Positions 36,731 through 46,348 are shown, counted from the first letter of the stretch. The stretch is 64,000 bases of DNA from Pseudomonas umsongensis (GCF_002236105.1 NZ_NIWU01000001.1:2046001-2110000), one strand, 5' to 3'. Notes: generated by a model from the letters alone, not told the origin. Numbers and translations: made by a program.

Positions 36731-37564
36731 ATGAACCAACCCGTAGACCTGCCCCTGCCCGTCGGCCATTACGCGACCCTGCCCAACGGCCTGCGCCTGC
36801 ACTATCTGGATGAGGGCGCAGGCCCCGTGGTGCTGTGGCTGCACGGCAGCGGGCCGGGTGCCAGTGGCTTCAGCAACTTCAAGGGCAACTACCCGCAATT
36901 CGTCGCCGCGGGCTATCGCAACCTGGTGCTCGACCTGCCCGGTTTCGGTCGTTCGGACAAACCCGAGGACGTGCAGTACAACCTGGAGTTCTTCGTCGAT
37001 TGCGTGGCGGCTTTCCTGGAGTCGGTCGGTGTGCGACGTTGCACGCTGCTGGGTAATTCGCTGGGTGGCGCGATCGCCCTGGGTCTGGCCCTGCGCCTGC
37101 CGCAACTGGTTCAGAGCCTGATTCTGCTTGCACCCGGTGGTGTCGAAGAGCGGGAAACCTACTTCAAGATGGAAGGTATCGTGCGCATGGTCAGCCTGTT
37201 CAGCGCCGGCCCCATCGGCATGGAGGAGATGCGCAGCATGATGCGCCTGCAGCTGTTCGATGACTCGATCCTGCCGGAAAGCCTGCTGCAGGAACGCGTG
37301 GCGGTGGCGATGACCCAGCCGAAGAACCTGTTCAGTACGATGATGGTGCCGAACATGGAAGCGCAGTTGGGTGACATTCAGTGCCCGATCCTGGGCTTCT
37401 GGGGCACCAACGATCATTTCAACCCGGTCAGTGGCGCCCAACGCATCATCGACGGCGCGCCGAACGCCCGCTTCATTGTGCTCAACCGCTGCGGGCATTG
37501 GGTCCAGGTGGAACACCGCGAACTGTTCAACCGCAGCTGCATCGACTTCCTGCAGAACGGCTGA
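36731..37564 (+). CDS. hsaD: Alpha/beta hydrolase HsaD (4,9-DSHA hydrolase, TesD-type)
   Basis: 277 residues from ATG 36731 with GGAG upstream; a longer frame from 36605 begins inside the operator and is rejected. MhpC-family carbon-carbon hydrolase with HGSGPGASG oxyanion loop and a triad of S110 (GNSLGG), D228 (GTNDHFNP) and H256 (CGHWVQVEH). It splits the ring-cleavage product of HsaC into the C/D-ring acid and 2-hydroxyhexadienoate. Single gene, divergent from the SDR-SDR-NTF2 operon. Confidence 0.85.
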   Translation: MNQPVDLPLPVGHYATLPNGLRLHYLDEGAGPVVLWLHGSGPGASGFSNFKGNYPQFVAAGYRNLVLDLPGFGRSDKPEDVQYNLEFFVDCVAAFLESVGVRRCTLLGNSLGGAIALGLALRLPQLVQSLILLAPGGVEERETYFKMEGIVRMVSLFSAGPIGMEEMRSMMRLQLFDDSILPESLLQERVAVAMTQPKNLFSTMMVPNMEAQLGDIQCPILGFWGTNDHFNPVSGAQRIIDGAPNARFIVLNRCGHWVQVEHRELFNRSCIDFLQNG

Positions 37565-37572
37565 TCGACAAG

Positions 37573-37625
37573 CACCACAAAACCTGTGGGAGCGGCGGTG
37601 CGGCGATCCCACAGGGTTTGTGGTG
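37573..37625. terminator. Two-way hairpin between convergent hsaD and the OYE gene
   Basis: CACCACAAAACCTGTGGGA pairs with TCCCACAGGGTTTGTGGTG around a 15-nt loop, with a single A/G mismatch. It lies right after both stop codons. The stem embeds a REP-like GTGGGAGC core. It likely ends transcription from both sides. Confidence 0.7.
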
Positions 37626-37643
37626 TATTGGTTGCCTGGGTTG

Positions 37644-38876
37644 TCAGCGATCTGCCGCCTTCTGGCTGTTCAATATCGCGTCACCGGGCTGGCCGAGTAC
37701 GCAAGACGTCCCACCCGGGGTGTACATCATCGCCACGCAGCGGTTGCAGGCGGTGCAGATCGAGTCGCGGCTGGCGCCACTTTCGAGTTTGTTGATGTAG
37801 TCATTTTCGGCCAGCAACACCCGGCCCATGGCGACCAGGTCAAAGCCCTCGGCCATGATTTTTTCGATGCTCGCCAGGCTCTTGGCACCGCCCAGATAAG
37901 CCAACGGCATTTTCACCGCCGCACGCACCTTGCGCGCATGCTCGAGCAAATAGAGTTCACGGAACTCCACCGTCGGCTCCTTGCGCCGCTGGATGGCCAT
38001 CGCCAGGGCAATGATCTTGTTTTTCTGCTGCACGCGATTTTCCTTGGGGAACGAGGAGCCGAACATGGTGGTGATCGACTCGGCATTCATACCCGCGCTG
38101 AGCACCAGCAAGTGCGCGCCCTCTTCTTCCAGCATGCGGGCAATCTTCGCCCCGTCTTCGGCGCTGTTACCGGCGCGCACGCCTTCAGTGACGCTGTATT
38201 TGCAGATCACCGCCATGTCGTGGCCGACCGCATCCAGCACCGCCCGCAGCACCCGGCGCGGAAAGCGCAGGCGGTTTTCCAGGCTGCCGCCGTACTGGTC
38301 GCGGCGCTTGTTGTACATCGGCGAAATGAACTGGCTCAGCAGGTAGCCGTGGCCCATGTGGATTTCCACGGCATCGAATCCCGCCTGGCGTGCCAGGCGT
38401 GCGCCTTGCGCGAAGTCGCGCACCACTTGCTGCATGTCGGATTCGTTCATCGCCTGCTTGAGGAACATGCCACTCATCAGGCCTATCTTGTTGAAACCGC
38501 CGCTGGCCGACAGCGGACGCTTGGTCGAGCGCTCGCGGATAAAGGTAAAGCAACCGCCATGGGTGATCTGCGCGCTGGCCAGGCCACCGGCCTGGTGCAC
38601 ACCCTCGGTCAGGGCCTTGAAGTGCGGCAGGCTGGATTGGGTCAGGGTCAATTGGTTGGGCAAGGTACGACCATCGCTGCTCACCGCGCAGTAGGCCACG
38701 GTAGTCAAGGCGATGCCGCCAGCGGCCAGGGCCGAGTGCAGCTTGACCAGTTGCTTGGACGGCACGCTCTGGGCACTCATGCCCTCGTTGGTGGCGGACT
38801 TGATAAAGCGGTTCTTCAGGGTCAGTGGGCCAATGGTGATCGGGCTGAACGGTGATGGGGTCGGACGAGGATTCAT
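37644..38876 (-). CDS. NADH:flavin oxidoreductase (Old Yellow Enzyme family) with Fe-S cysteine motif
   Basis: 410 residues, ATG 38876 with GAGAGGCCTG. TIM barrel of the OYE family (IGPLTLKNRFIKSATNEGM, QITHGG, EIHMGHGYLLSQFISP, RRDQYGGSLENR) plus a C-terminal Cys cluster CTACNRC...C of the 2,4-dienoyl-CoA reductase/BaiCD type, but no NAD-binding second domain. BaiCD acts on the delta-4 double bond of 3-oxo bile acids in gut bacteria. A delta-4 or delta-6 steroid reductase/dehydrogenase is therefore the likeliest role here. Same operon as the DUF1302 barrel, with a hairpin at 38921-38946 between them. Confidence 0.75.
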   Translation of the reverse strand: MNPRPTPSPFSPITIGPLTLKNRFIKSATNEGMSAQSVPSKQLVKLHSALAAGGIALTTVAYCAVSSDGRTLPNQLTLTQSSLPHFKALTEGVHQAGGLASAQITHGGCFTFIRERSTKRPLSASGGFNKIGLMSGMFLKQAMNESDMQQVVRDFAQGARLARQAGFDAVEIHMGHGYLLSQFISPMYNKRRDQYGGSLENRLRFPRRVLRAVLDAVGHDMAVICKYSVTEGVRAGNSAEDGAKIARMLEEEGAHLLVLSAGMNAESITTMFGSSFPKENRVQQKNKIIALAMAIQRRKEPTVEFRELYLLEHARKVRAAVKMPLAYLGGAKSLASIEKIMAEGFDLVAMGRVLLAENDYINKLESGASRDSICTACNRCVAMMYTPGGTSCVLGQPGDAILNSQKAADR

Positions 38877-38920
38877 GACAGGCCTCTCTTTATTTTTATC
38901 GGGCTAAAAACGAGGGACTG

Positions 38921-38946
38921 CGTCGCCAGACGCGCGACGCAGCCAT
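38921..38946 (-). terminator. Possible attenuating hairpin between the DUF1302 and OYE genes
   Basis: On the minus strand GCTGCGTCG and CGACGCAGT enclose a short loop; a T-run (GTTTTTA) follows about 8 nt later. It may reduce but not abolish transcription into the OYE gene, which has no operator of its own. Confidence 0.4.
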
Positions 38947-38951
38947 GATCA

Positions 38952-40598
38952 TCAGAAGGTGTACTTGGCGTTGAGCGACAGGTAGTCGCGGTCAGCCAGC
39001 AGTCGGCCCTGGGCAACGTCCGGCGAACTCAGGTACGCGACATAGGTCATGCCGATCTGGAAGTTGCCCAGGTACTTGAAGTCGCCACCCACGGTCAGGC
39101 GCTTCTCGTCGCGGCCCAGGCCCTGATAGGCGCTGCCGTCGACGTTCTGCGTCCATACCACTTTGGTGCTCAGGTCCAGGCCGGTGGCGATGGACGGGTA
39201 ATCCATGTAGGCGCCGACGCCGAACAGGGTCGAGCCACGGGTCTGGGTCTTCGATTCGAACTGGTCGAAGGTGCCGTCCACGCCGGCCCCGCCACCGGTG
39301 ATCGTCAGGCTGTCGACCCCGTCGATGTGTTGATGCACCACCTCACCCATGAAGGTGGTCTGCTGGGCGAGCAGGCTTGGCCCCAGGATGTACATGGCGT
39401 TGAGGTTGCCCTGCCAGATCTGCCCGGTGGTCGGCGCGCCGTTGTTGAGGTAGACCGAGGCACCATCGCGGTAGCTCAAGTCACCGGCGTACTGCACCGA
39501 ATCGCCGACCTTGGAGCTGAAACTGACACCTGTCAGCTTGACGTCTTCGAAGTAGCCCAGGCGATAGGACGGCGCGGTGCCGTCGTGCCCGATGCCCTTG
39601 AGCGAAGAGTATTGGGTGGTGCCGGTGAAGTCGAAGAACATCGAGCCGATGCGCTCGTTATAGCGGTAATGGAACAGCCCCACTTCGGTGTTCTCGGTGA
39701 TCCGGTAGCGCACGCCCAGGCCCCATTGGCCGCTGTCGCTGGCGTCTTTTTCACCGGCATAACCGACCGCCAGGCCGTTGGGCAGGCTGTTGACCACCCC
39801 GCTGCCCAGGCGATAGAACTCGGCACCGGGACCGAAGGTGTCGCTGCCGAAGTAGTCGCCCACGGGATTGAGCTGGGTCTTTTCCCACTCGTACTGGTAG
39901 TAGCCCACCAGCGCGAGGTCTTCGTTCAGCGACCACGACCCGGACACCTGCCCTACCGGCAAGTACGAGTCCTTGGCCTCGGTACCCGGCACGTTGAACT
40001 TGGTCGCATCTACCGGGGCCTGGCCCTGGCTGATGTTGGGCCAGAACAGGCTCTCGCCCCAGGCCACCAGATGCCGCCCGGCCTTGAGCGACAGGTATTG
40101 GGTCTCGCCGAGCTCGAAGTTGCCATACACATACGCATCGAGCAGGCGCGCCATGCTGCCACTGAGCCTGCGGGTTTCGTCGCTGAAACCATCGTTGTGC
40201 CCGGTCTTGTTCACCGTCTGCGGCGAATCGTTGGCATTTTTCTGGTTATAGACATCGTCATAGAACTGGCTGCCACGCAGCACCGCTCCAAGGTTGTCGT
40301 GCTTGAGCTGCAGTTCGCCGAACAGGCTCAGGCGGTTATTGATCAACGAGCCGCGCTTGAAGTTGCGCGTGCCGTCGTCGTTGTTCGGATCGTTGAGGTA
40401 CTGACTCGCCTGCTTGGCGGTACGCATGGAGGCGGTGTAGTTGACCGTCAGCGACGAATCCAGGGTGGTATTTTCCCCCAGTTCGATGCTCGGTGCGGCG
40501 CTGGTCGTGGCACTGGCGATGGTGATGGCCGTTGCCAACAGACAGCGACCAACGCTCAACTCTCCCGAATGGCGCGCGACAGTGTTTCCCGTGAACAT
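38952..40598 (-). CDS. DUF1302 outer-membrane beta-barrel (paralogue 1)
   Basis: 548 residues from ATG 40598 (AAAAGGAGAGC). Signal peptide to about residue 34, then a DUF1302 protein with dense beta-strand pattern and a final aromatic residue (LNAKYTF). It shares the block NDSPxTVNKxGxND and WGESLFxP with the second DUF1302 protein (59510-61177). The family accompanies DUF1329, YCF48 and MMPL genes in hydrophobic-substrate clusters and probably forms an uptake barrel. Operator site G is 67 nt upstream. Confidence 0.85.
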   Translation of the reverse strand: MFTGNTVARHSGELSVGRCLLATAITIASATTSAAPSIELGENTTLDSSLTVNYTASMRTAKQASQYLNDPNNDDGTRNFKRGSLINNRLSLFGELQLKHDNLGAVLRGSQFYDDVYNQKNANDSPQTVNKTGHNDGFSDETRRLSGSMARLLDAYVYGNFELGETQYLSLKAGRHLVAWGESLFWPNISQGQAPVDATKFNVPGTEAKDSYLPVGQVSGSWSLNEDLALVGYYQYEWEKTQLNPVGDYFGSDTFGPGAEFYRLGSGVVNSLPNGLAVGYAGEKDASDSGQWGLGVRYRITENTEVGLFHYRYNERIGSMFFDFTGTTQYSSLKGIGHDGTAPSYRLGYFEDVKLTGVSFSSKVGDSVQYAGDLSYRDGASVYLNNGAPTTGQIWQGNLNAMYILGPSLLAQQTTFMGEVVHQHIDGVDSLTITGGGAGVDGTFDQFESKTQTRGSTLFGVGAYMDYPSIATGLDLSTKVVWTQNVDGSAYQGLGRDEKRLTVGGDFKYLGNFQIGMTYVAYLSSPDVAQGRLLADRDYLSLNAKYTF

Positions 40599-40664
40599 GC
40601 TCCTCTCCTTTTGTTGTTGTTTTTTCTGGTGTCGCCACAGCATGAAAAAAGCCGATGCCGCGCA

Positions 40665-40682
40665 CATCGTCCGTTTGGTGAG
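40665..40682 (-). promoter_or_regulatory. Steroid-regulon operator, site G (DUF1302-OYE operon)
   Basis: Minus strand: CTCACCAAACGGACGATG. The proximal half is perfect and the distal half poor. CATGCT begins 20 nt later. Confidence 0.6.
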
Positions 40683-40693
40683 ATGAGTGCGCC

Positions 40694-42310
40694 TCATGCC
40701 TGGGCGCTATTGGCCACCAGCGCGCGCAGTTCGTTCTTCGCCACCTTGCTCGACGGGTTCAATGGCAAGGCATTGAGGAAGCGCACCTGGCGCGGCACCT
40801 TGTAATTGGCCATCTGCTCCCGGCTCCAGGCGATCAATTGCGCCTCGTCGAGCTCTCGTCCTTCACGCAGCACTACACAGGCACACCCGACTTCACCCAT
40901 GCGTTCATCGGCGACACCGATCACCGCCACCTGGGCAATGGCCGGGTGCCTGATCAGCGCTGCCTCGATTTCCGCCGGGTAGCAGTTGAAACCGCCGACG
41001 ATGAACATGTCCTTCAAGCGATCGGTGATGATCAGGTTGCCCGCCCCGTCCAGGCGCCCGACATCGCCGGTGTGCAGCCAACCTTCGGCGTCGATGGCTT
41101 CGCGGGTCGCTTCAGGGTTCTGGAAATAGCCCTGCATGATGTGAAAACCACGCAGGCAGATCTCACCGGTCTGCCCCGCGTCCAGCGCCTGGTTGTGCGG
41201 GTCGCGGATGCTCACTTCGGTGCCGGCGATCGGCCGGCCGCTGGTGCCGGCAATCACCTGCGCTGAATCTTGTGGATCGCAGATGGTCGCCAGTCCGCCA
41301 CACTCGGTCAGGCCGTAGGCGGTGGTCACCACGGCGAATCCCAGCTCATTGCGCATGCGCTCGATCAGGCTCGGCGGGATGCTCGCCGAGCCGGTCACCG
41401 CGATTCGCAGGCTCGACAGGTCGGTCTGCTTGAGTTGCGGATGGGCCAGCAGCGAGAGATACAGGGTCGGCGCACCGGGCAGGACGCTGATGCGCTCACG
41501 GGCGATGCGCTGGAACACTTGTTCGGCATCGAACACCGCATGGGGCAGGATGGTCGCCCCGCCGATCAGGCAGGTTAGCCAACCGGCCTTGTAGCCAAAG
41601 GCATGAAAGAACGGATTGACGATCAGGTAGCGGTCCTCTGGTACCAGGCCGAGGACCCTGACGTATTCGGTGAAGGCCCGCAGGTTCTGGCCATGGCCAC
41701 TCATGACGCCCTTGGGTTTGCCGGTGGTGCCGGAGGTGAACAACAGGTCGCACATGGCCTCGGGGCCGACCGCCATTGCACGGCGCTTGGCGCTGCCGGC
41801 ATCGATAGTCGCGGCACCCTGCAGGAACTGTGCAAGCGTCAGGTCCGAAGGCTGCTCCGGCGTGTCGCCATCGATGATCACCAGATGTTCGAGGCTGGCC
41901 GGCCGATGAGGTGCGAGCAGCGCCGGGTAGTCGACGTCGAGAAAACGCTGCTGGACAAACAACACCCGGCAACCGCTGCGCTCCAGCACATCCGCGGCCT
42001 CAAGGCCCTTCATGCGCGTGTTGATCGGCACCAGCACCGCACCGGCGCACTGAGTGCCCAGCGCCGCGAGGATCCAGTCGCCACTGTTTGGCGCCCAGAC
42101 GCCAACTCGGTCACCGGCCTGGATACCCAAGGCCATCAAGCCCCGGGCGAAGCCCATGACGCGATCGGGCAGATCGGCGTAGTCGATGCATTGGCCGTGT
42201 TCTTCAATGGCCGTGCGCCCGGCAAAACGTTCGGCACTGCTGAAGACCAACTGGGCAAGGGTGACAGGGGCAGCGCTCAGGGGCGCGGCAAGGTTCAGGC
42301 TCTGATTCAT
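40694..42310 (-). CDS. fadD3: Acyl-CoA ligase FadD3-like (HIP-CoA ligase)
   Basis: 538 residues from ATG 42310; the preceding open frame overlaps kshB and is rejected. ANL family: LLFTSGTTGKPKG (P-loop), AYGLTECGG, GWLHTGDVG and the catalytic Lys near the end (NPSSKVAKNEL). The stretch VGVWAPNSGDWILAALG and VPINTRMKGLEAADVL resemble FadD3, which activates HIP, the C/D-ring acid, and commits it to ring C opening. Third gene of the operon hsaA-kshB-fadD3. The ribosome site is weak. Confidence 0.8.
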   Translation of the reverse strand: MNQSLNLAAPLSAAPVTLAQLVFSSAERFAGRTAIEEHGQCIDYADLPDRVMGFARGLMALGIQAGDRVGVWAPNSGDWILAALGTQCAGAVLVPINTRMKGLEAADVLERSGCRVLFVQQRFLDVDYPALLAPHRPASLEHLVIIDGDTPEQPSDLTLAQFLQGAATIDAGSAKRRAMAVGPEAMCDLLFTSGTTGKPKGVMSGHGQNLRAFTEYVRVLGLVPEDRYLIVNPFFHAFGYKAGWLTCLIGGATILPHAVFDAEQVFQRIARERISVLPGAPTLYLSLLAHPQLKQTDLSSLRIAVTGSASIPPSLIERMRNELGFAVVTTAYGLTECGGLATICDPQDSAQVIAGTSGRPIAGTEVSIRDPHNQALDAGQTGEICLRGFHIMQGYFQNPEATREAIDAEGWLHTGDVGRLDGAGNLIITDRLKDMFIVGGFNCYPAEIEAALIRHPAIAQVAVIGVADERMGEVGCACVVLREGRELDEAQLIAWSREQMANYKVPRQVRFLNALPLNPSSKVAKNELRALVANSAQA

Positions 42311-42341
42311 CGTGGGCTCGTGCTTGGCATCATGGAGGGCA

Positions 42342-43364
42342 TCAATCGGGAAAGCGGATACGCAGTTGTGCGCTGGTGGGCACCGCCTGACAGGCAAGGA
42401 TCCAGCCTTCGGCCAGATCGCCCGCGTCCAGTGCATCGTTGTGCAGCAGTTCGACCTCGCCGCTTTCCAGGGTGCACATGCACGAGGCGCAGCCACCGAC
42501 ACGACAGGCGCTGGGGGGGTTCAGGCCGGCGCGCTCCATGGCAGCCAACACGGTTTCGCCGCTGTCACAGGCCAGTTGGTGATCCTCGCCATCCAGGCGC
42601 ACCGCCAACTGCGCGGCCACGGCCGCCTCGCTGCTGGTCACCAGGGGCAACTCGCCTTCGCCGGGCAGCGAGACGAAGCGTTCGACGTGCACCCGCCGAT
42701 CCGGCATGCCGAGACTTTTGAGCGCACTGACCGCCGCGTCCATGAACGGGCCCGGACCACAAATGAACGCCTGGGCATCGATAAACGACCGCGCCAGCTC
42801 GGCCAGTTGGCCGACGCTCGGGATGCCCTGCACCGAATCGAGCCAATGGACGATTTGCAGGCGTTGCGGATGAGCGCTGGCGAGGTTTTTGAGTTCCTCC
42901 TTGAAAATCACCGAGGACTCATCGCGGTTGGCATAGATCAGCAGGACCCGGCCGGTTCCGGCGAGCAACGCCGAACGCAGGATCGACAGCACCGGGGTCA
43001 CGCCGCTGCCGCCACCGAACAGCAGCAAGTCACCGTCAAGGCTGCGTGGCACGAACACCCCGGCCGGTGGCAGCACCTCAAGGTTCTGCCCGGCCTGCAA
43101 CTCGCCGCACAACCAGTTCGACGCGCGTCCCTCGTGCACGCGCTTGACCGTTACTCGCAATGGCTCATCCAGCAACGGCGTGCTGGACAATGAGTAACAT
43201 CGGGGCAGCCAACCGTCCTCGAAAGGGACGCGCAAGGTCAGGAATTGGCCGGGTTGATAGCGAAAACGTTCGCTTAGATGCTCGGGCACGTCGAACACCA
43301 GGGATCGCGCATCGGCGGTTTCCTCGATCACGCGCGCCACGCGCAGGGCAAGATAATTGTTCAT
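42342..43364 (-). CDS. kshB: 3-ketosteroid 9-alpha-monooxygenase reductase KshB
   Basis: 340 residues. FNR-type FAD domain with RCYSLSS (about 55), NAD domain (FGGGSGVTPVLSILRS) and a C-terminal plant-type ferredoxin domain with CRVGGCASCMC and a later Cys. It passes electrons from NADH to the Rieske oxygenase KshA (16158-17198). Class IA-type reductases of other oxygenases have the same layout, so the assignment uses the steroid context. It lies in the operon between hsaA and fadD3, 25 kb from kshA. Confidence 0.8.
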   Translation of the reverse strand: MNNYLALRVARVIEETADARSLVFDVPEHLSERFRYQPGQFLTLRVPFEDGWLPRCYSLSSTPLLDEPLRVTVKRVHEGRASNWLCGELQAGQNLEVLPPAGVFVPRSLDGDLLLFGGGSGVTPVLSILRSALLAGTGRVLLIYANRDESSVIFKEELKNLASAHPQRLQIVHWLDSVQGIPSVGQLAELARSFIDAQAFICGPGPFMDAAVSALKSLGMPDRRVHVERFVSLPGEGELPLVTSSEAAVAAQLAVRLDGEDHQLACDSGETVLAAMERAGLNPPSACRVGGCASCMCTLESGEVELLHNDALDAGDLAEGWILACQAVPTSAQLRIRFPD

Positions 43365-43442
43365 AGGTCAGGTACTCATGACCACCTGGCCGTGGATCAC
43401 GGACAGGTGGAAACCCAAGGGGGCGAAACAGGCTCCGTCGCC

Positions 43443-44630
43443 TCAGACGTAAGGGTCCGGGTTGGGCAGGCCGAGCATCACCGCGCCGTAGCTGCGCCCG
43501 TAGGCCATGTAGTTGTTGGCGATGTGTCCGCGCGCCTGGTGCAGGTCGCGGAACAGTCGTGCCACCGGGTTGGTGTTGTACAGACCCGAAGCGGCCATGC
43601 TGCGCAGCAGATCGTTGGCGCGTTCGGCGCAGATGTTGGTCACATAGGCCGACTGGTAGCGATACAACAGACGGGTCTCGGTGTCCGGGTATTCGCCGGC
43701 ACGGGCCAGGGTCATCAGGTGCTCGTAGTTGCGCTCCAGCACCAGGCGCAGGCTATCGACGGTGACCATCGCTTCGGCCACGGCGGTCTGTGCCACCGGG
43801 TCCTCAGCGGTACGGGCGCCGTGCTTGCCGATGTGCTTGGCGGCATTGTCGCGGAACTCGTTGATCGCGCCCTGCAGGGCGCCGATGGCCGAGGTCGAGA
43901 CGGCGCGGGAGAACACCTGGGCGAACGGGATCGCGTAGATCGGGTTGGTGTTGACCAGGCGCCCGGGTGTCGCTTCGAGGGTCCAATTGTTGGTGCGTTG
44001 CACACGATGGGCCGGGACGAATACATCTTCGACCACGATGTCATGGCTGCCGGTGCCGCGCAGGCCCATCACGTCCCAGTTGTGTTCGATCTGATAGTCG
44101 TGACGCGGCAGCAGGAAGGTACCGTGCTCGGCGGCCATCTCGCCATCGGGTGGCAGGATGCCGCCCAGGAACACCCACTGGCAGTGTTCGCTGCCGCTGG
44201 AGAAACCCCAGCGCCCGCTGATGCGGTAACCGCCCTCGACCACCGTGACCTTGGCCGCCGGCATATAGGTCGAGCAAATCAGCGCGCTGTGGTCATCGGC
44301 CCAGACTTCGCGCTGCGCCTCGATCGGGTAACGCGCCAGCTGCCAGGGGTGAACGCCCATCACACCGTAGATCCAGGCTGTGGACATGCACCCTTCGGCG
44401 AGGATGGTCTGGATTTCGAAGAAGGTGCGCGGGTCCACTTCATAACCGCCGAACGCCTTTGGCTGCAAGGCCCGCAGCAGGCCGGCGGACTGCAACTCGA
44501 CGACGCTCTCCACCGGCACCTTCAAGTCCTTGTCGGCCTGCGCCGTGCGTGCCTTGAGTGCCGGCACCAGGCTGCGTGCCCGTTCAAGCAGATCACGTTC
44601 GTCCTGGGTCTTTTCTCGCATGCTGTGCAT
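43443..44630 (-). CDS. hsaA: 3-HSA 4-hydroxylase oxygenase HsaA (TesA2-type)
   Basis: 395 residues from ATG 44630 (GGGAGAA 7 nt upstream); a GTG at 44633 and an ATG at 44621 are alternatives. Flavin-dependent monooxygenase of the acyl-CoA dehydrogenase-like group D (ALQPKAFGGYEVDP, GRWGFSSGSEHCQW, LRGTGSHDIVVEDVFVP). HsaA hydroxylates 3-HSA to the catechol 3,4-DHSA using reduced flavin from HsaB. No HsaB gene is visible in the window. Operator site H lies 74 nt upstream. Confidence 0.85.
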   Translation of the reverse strand: MHSMREKTQDERDLLERARSLVPALKARTAQADKDLKVPVESVVELQSAGLLRALQPKAFGGYEVDPRTFFEIQTILAEGCMSTAWIYGVMGVHPWQLARYPIEAQREVWADDHSALICSTYMPAAKVTVVEGGYRISGRWGFSSGSEHCQWVFLGGILPPDGEMAAEHGTFLLPRHDYQIEHNWDVMGLRGTGSHDIVVEDVFVPAHRVQRTNNWTLEATPGRLVNTNPIYAIPFAQVFSRAVSTSAIGALQGAINEFRDNAAKHIGKHGARTAEDPVAQTAVAEAMVTVDSLRLVLERNYEHLMTLARAGEYPDTETRLLYRYQSAYVTNICAERANDLLRSMAASGLYNTNPVARLFRDLHQARGHIANNYMAYGRSYGAVMLGLPNPDPYV

Positions 44631-44703
44631 CACTCAATTCTCCCGATCTCACTGCGCCACTGCGCCAGTTGTGATGGATCATCGGATTGAGCGGGGAATC
44701 ATT

Positions 44704-44721
44704 CATCGTCAAAGCGGACTA
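44704..44721 (-). promoter_or_regulatory. Steroid-regulon operator, site H (hsaA-kshB-fadD3)
   Basis: Minus strand: TAGTCCGCTTTGACGATG, one difference. GATGAT begins 20 nt later. Confidence 0.7.
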
Positions 44722-44760
44722 GGGGTGCTTTGGTGGACAGCCTACCGGGGTATTTACGGG

Positions 44761-45419
44761 GTACATATCCGTTGCTGCGGTAACGGCTACTTATGGTTTC
44801 GCCCTTACGGCGAGTCACTTTCGAAAAGCGCGAAAGTAACCAAAGCGCTCTTGCCCCACCACTCGGTGCCTCGCTAAGGCTCGGCATGCCCTCACTCCGG
44901 CATTGCTCCGTGGGTCGCCGCGATGGGCCATCCATGGCCCAGCGCGGCTAAACCGGCGTCCTGCCGGTTTACCCACTGCGCAATGCCTGCGTTCGGCCAG
45001 CGTGGTTTAACGGGGCGACCCAGATCAAAAACAAAAGCGAGGCGGCCTTAAAGCCGACCTGACTTTTCCGGTTACCCCCGACCTGATCGTTCCCACGCTC
45101 CGCGTCACCGTTGCGCACGGCTCACGTCATGCGTCGTCATCGGAACGCGGAGCGTCCCTGGCGGCATTCCCACGCAGAGCGTGGGAACGATCACACAGGG
45201 AGAACGCGTACGGCTCCCGATCAGGTCGGCTTTAAGGCCGCCTCGCCTTGCTTTGGCTTTTGATTTTCTTGCCCCATCGAGAGGCCGAGTGGAGGTTCTG
45301 CGCAGTGGGTAAACCGGCATGGATGCCGTTTAGCCGCGCTGGGCCAGGGATGGCCCATCGCAGCGGGCCCCGTAGGAGCGAAACCATGGGTGGCCGTTAC
45401 CGAAGAAACGGATATGTAC
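44761..45419. repeat. Giant imperfect palindrome, copy 3
   Basis: GTACATATCCGTTGCTGCGG at the left, inverse at the right. The centre holds a GATCGTTCCCACGCTC element (about 45086-45192). The right arm is shortened after 45370. It lies between the divergent hsaA and HdhA-like promoters; no gene is seen in it. Confidence 0.8.
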
Positions 45420-45446
45420 ACCAACCCACCTCATCCAGCCCCCCGC

Positions 45447-45464
45447 TAGTCCGTTGAGACGATG
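45447..45464 (+). promoter_or_regulatory. Steroid-regulon operator, site I (HdhA-like SDR-hsaEGF)
   Basis: Plus strand: TAGTCCGTTGAGACGATG, one difference. GATAGT begins 20 nt later. The ATG is 62 nt after the site. Confidence 0.75.
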
Positions 45465-45526
45465 CCCAACCCGATCACCGCAGCGATAGTAAACCCATCC
45501 AAAATCGACCCCACGGAGCAAGGGCC

Positions 45527-46300
45527 ATGAGTATTTTGCAGCGTTTCCAAATGGACGGCAGCGTCGCCATCGTCACTGGCAGCGGCCGCGGTATCGGTCG
45601 GGCGATTGCCCTGGCGTATGCCGAAGCCGGCGCCGATGTGGTGTGCTCGGCACGTTCGCTGGACGAAGTGCAGGCCGTGGCCGAGGAAGTTCGCGCCCTC
45701 GGTCGGCGCGCCCTGGCCTTCGCCTGCGACGTCAACGATGCCGAGCAACGCCAGGCACTGGTGCGCCACAGCGTCGAGCACATGGGCCGGATCACTCATC
45801 TGGTGAACAACGTCGGCGGTGGCGGGCCCAATGACCCGATGACCATGACACCCGAGCAGTTCGCCCAGGTGCTGAACTTCAACGTCGCCACCACCTACGC
45901 CTTCTGCCAGTTGTGCGTACCGCTGATGCGCGAGGCCGGCGGCGGCAACATCATCAATATCAGCTCAGTGGCGGCGCGTTATGCCCAGCGCCATTTCAGC
46001 GCCTACGGTACGGCCAAGGCGGCCCTCAGCCATCTGACCCGCCTGCTCGCCCAGGACTTCGCGCCGCAAATCCGAGTCAACGCCGTCGCCCCCGGCCCCA
46101 CCCTGACCGAAGCACTTAACGGCGTGATGCCTGCCGCCATGCGCCAGGTCATGGAAAACAACACCCCGCTCAAATGCCTGGGCACCCCGCAAGACATCGC
46201 CGCCGCCGCGCTGTACCTGGCCAGCCCCGCATCGGCCTGGGTGACCGGCAAGATCATTGATGTCGATGGCGGTGCCGACTCGTCGGTCTGGCCCGGCTGA
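45527..46300 (+). CDS. HdhA-like 7-alpha-hydroxysteroid dehydrogenase (SDR)
   Basis: 257 residues, with GGAG upstream. SDR: VTGSGRGIGRAIALAYA, NNVGGGGPNDPM, ISSVAARYAQ and Y-x3-K in AYGTAKAA. The GGGGP after the NNxG motif and APGPTLTEALNGVMP with LASPASAWVTGKII resemble E. coli 7-alpha-hydroxysteroid dehydrogenase HdhA more than generic SDRs. This would convert the 7-alpha-hydroxyl of bile acids to a ketone. It is the first gene of a unit with hsaE-hsaG-hsaF, although a terminator follows it. Substrate position is inferred from family resemblance. Confidence 0.65.
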   Translation: MSILQRFQMDGSVAIVTGSGRGIGRAIALAYAEAGADVVCSARSLDEVQAVAEEVRALGRRALAFACDVNDAEQRQALVRHSVEHMGRITHLVNNVGGGGPNDPMTMTPEQFAQVLNFNVATTYAFCQLCVPLMREAGGGNIINISSVAARYAQRHFSAYGTAKAALSHLTRLLAQDFAPQIRVNAVAPGPTLTEALNGVMPAAMRQVMENNTPLKCLGTPQDIAAAALYLASPASAWVTGKIIDVDGGADSSVWPG

Positions 46301-46312
46301 CCCACTCCTTTG

Positions 46313-46348
46313 GGTTCGCCCCTGATGACGTTGGGGCGGGCCTTTTTT
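46313..46348 (+). terminator. Intrinsic terminator between the HdhA-like gene and hsaE
   Basis: GGTTCGCCCC and GGGGCGGGCC pair (two G-U pairs) around a 10-nt loop and are followed by six T. Only 25 nt separate it from hsaE, with no room for a normal promoter unless that overlaps the hairpin. It probably trims expression of hsaEGF. Confidence 0.7.
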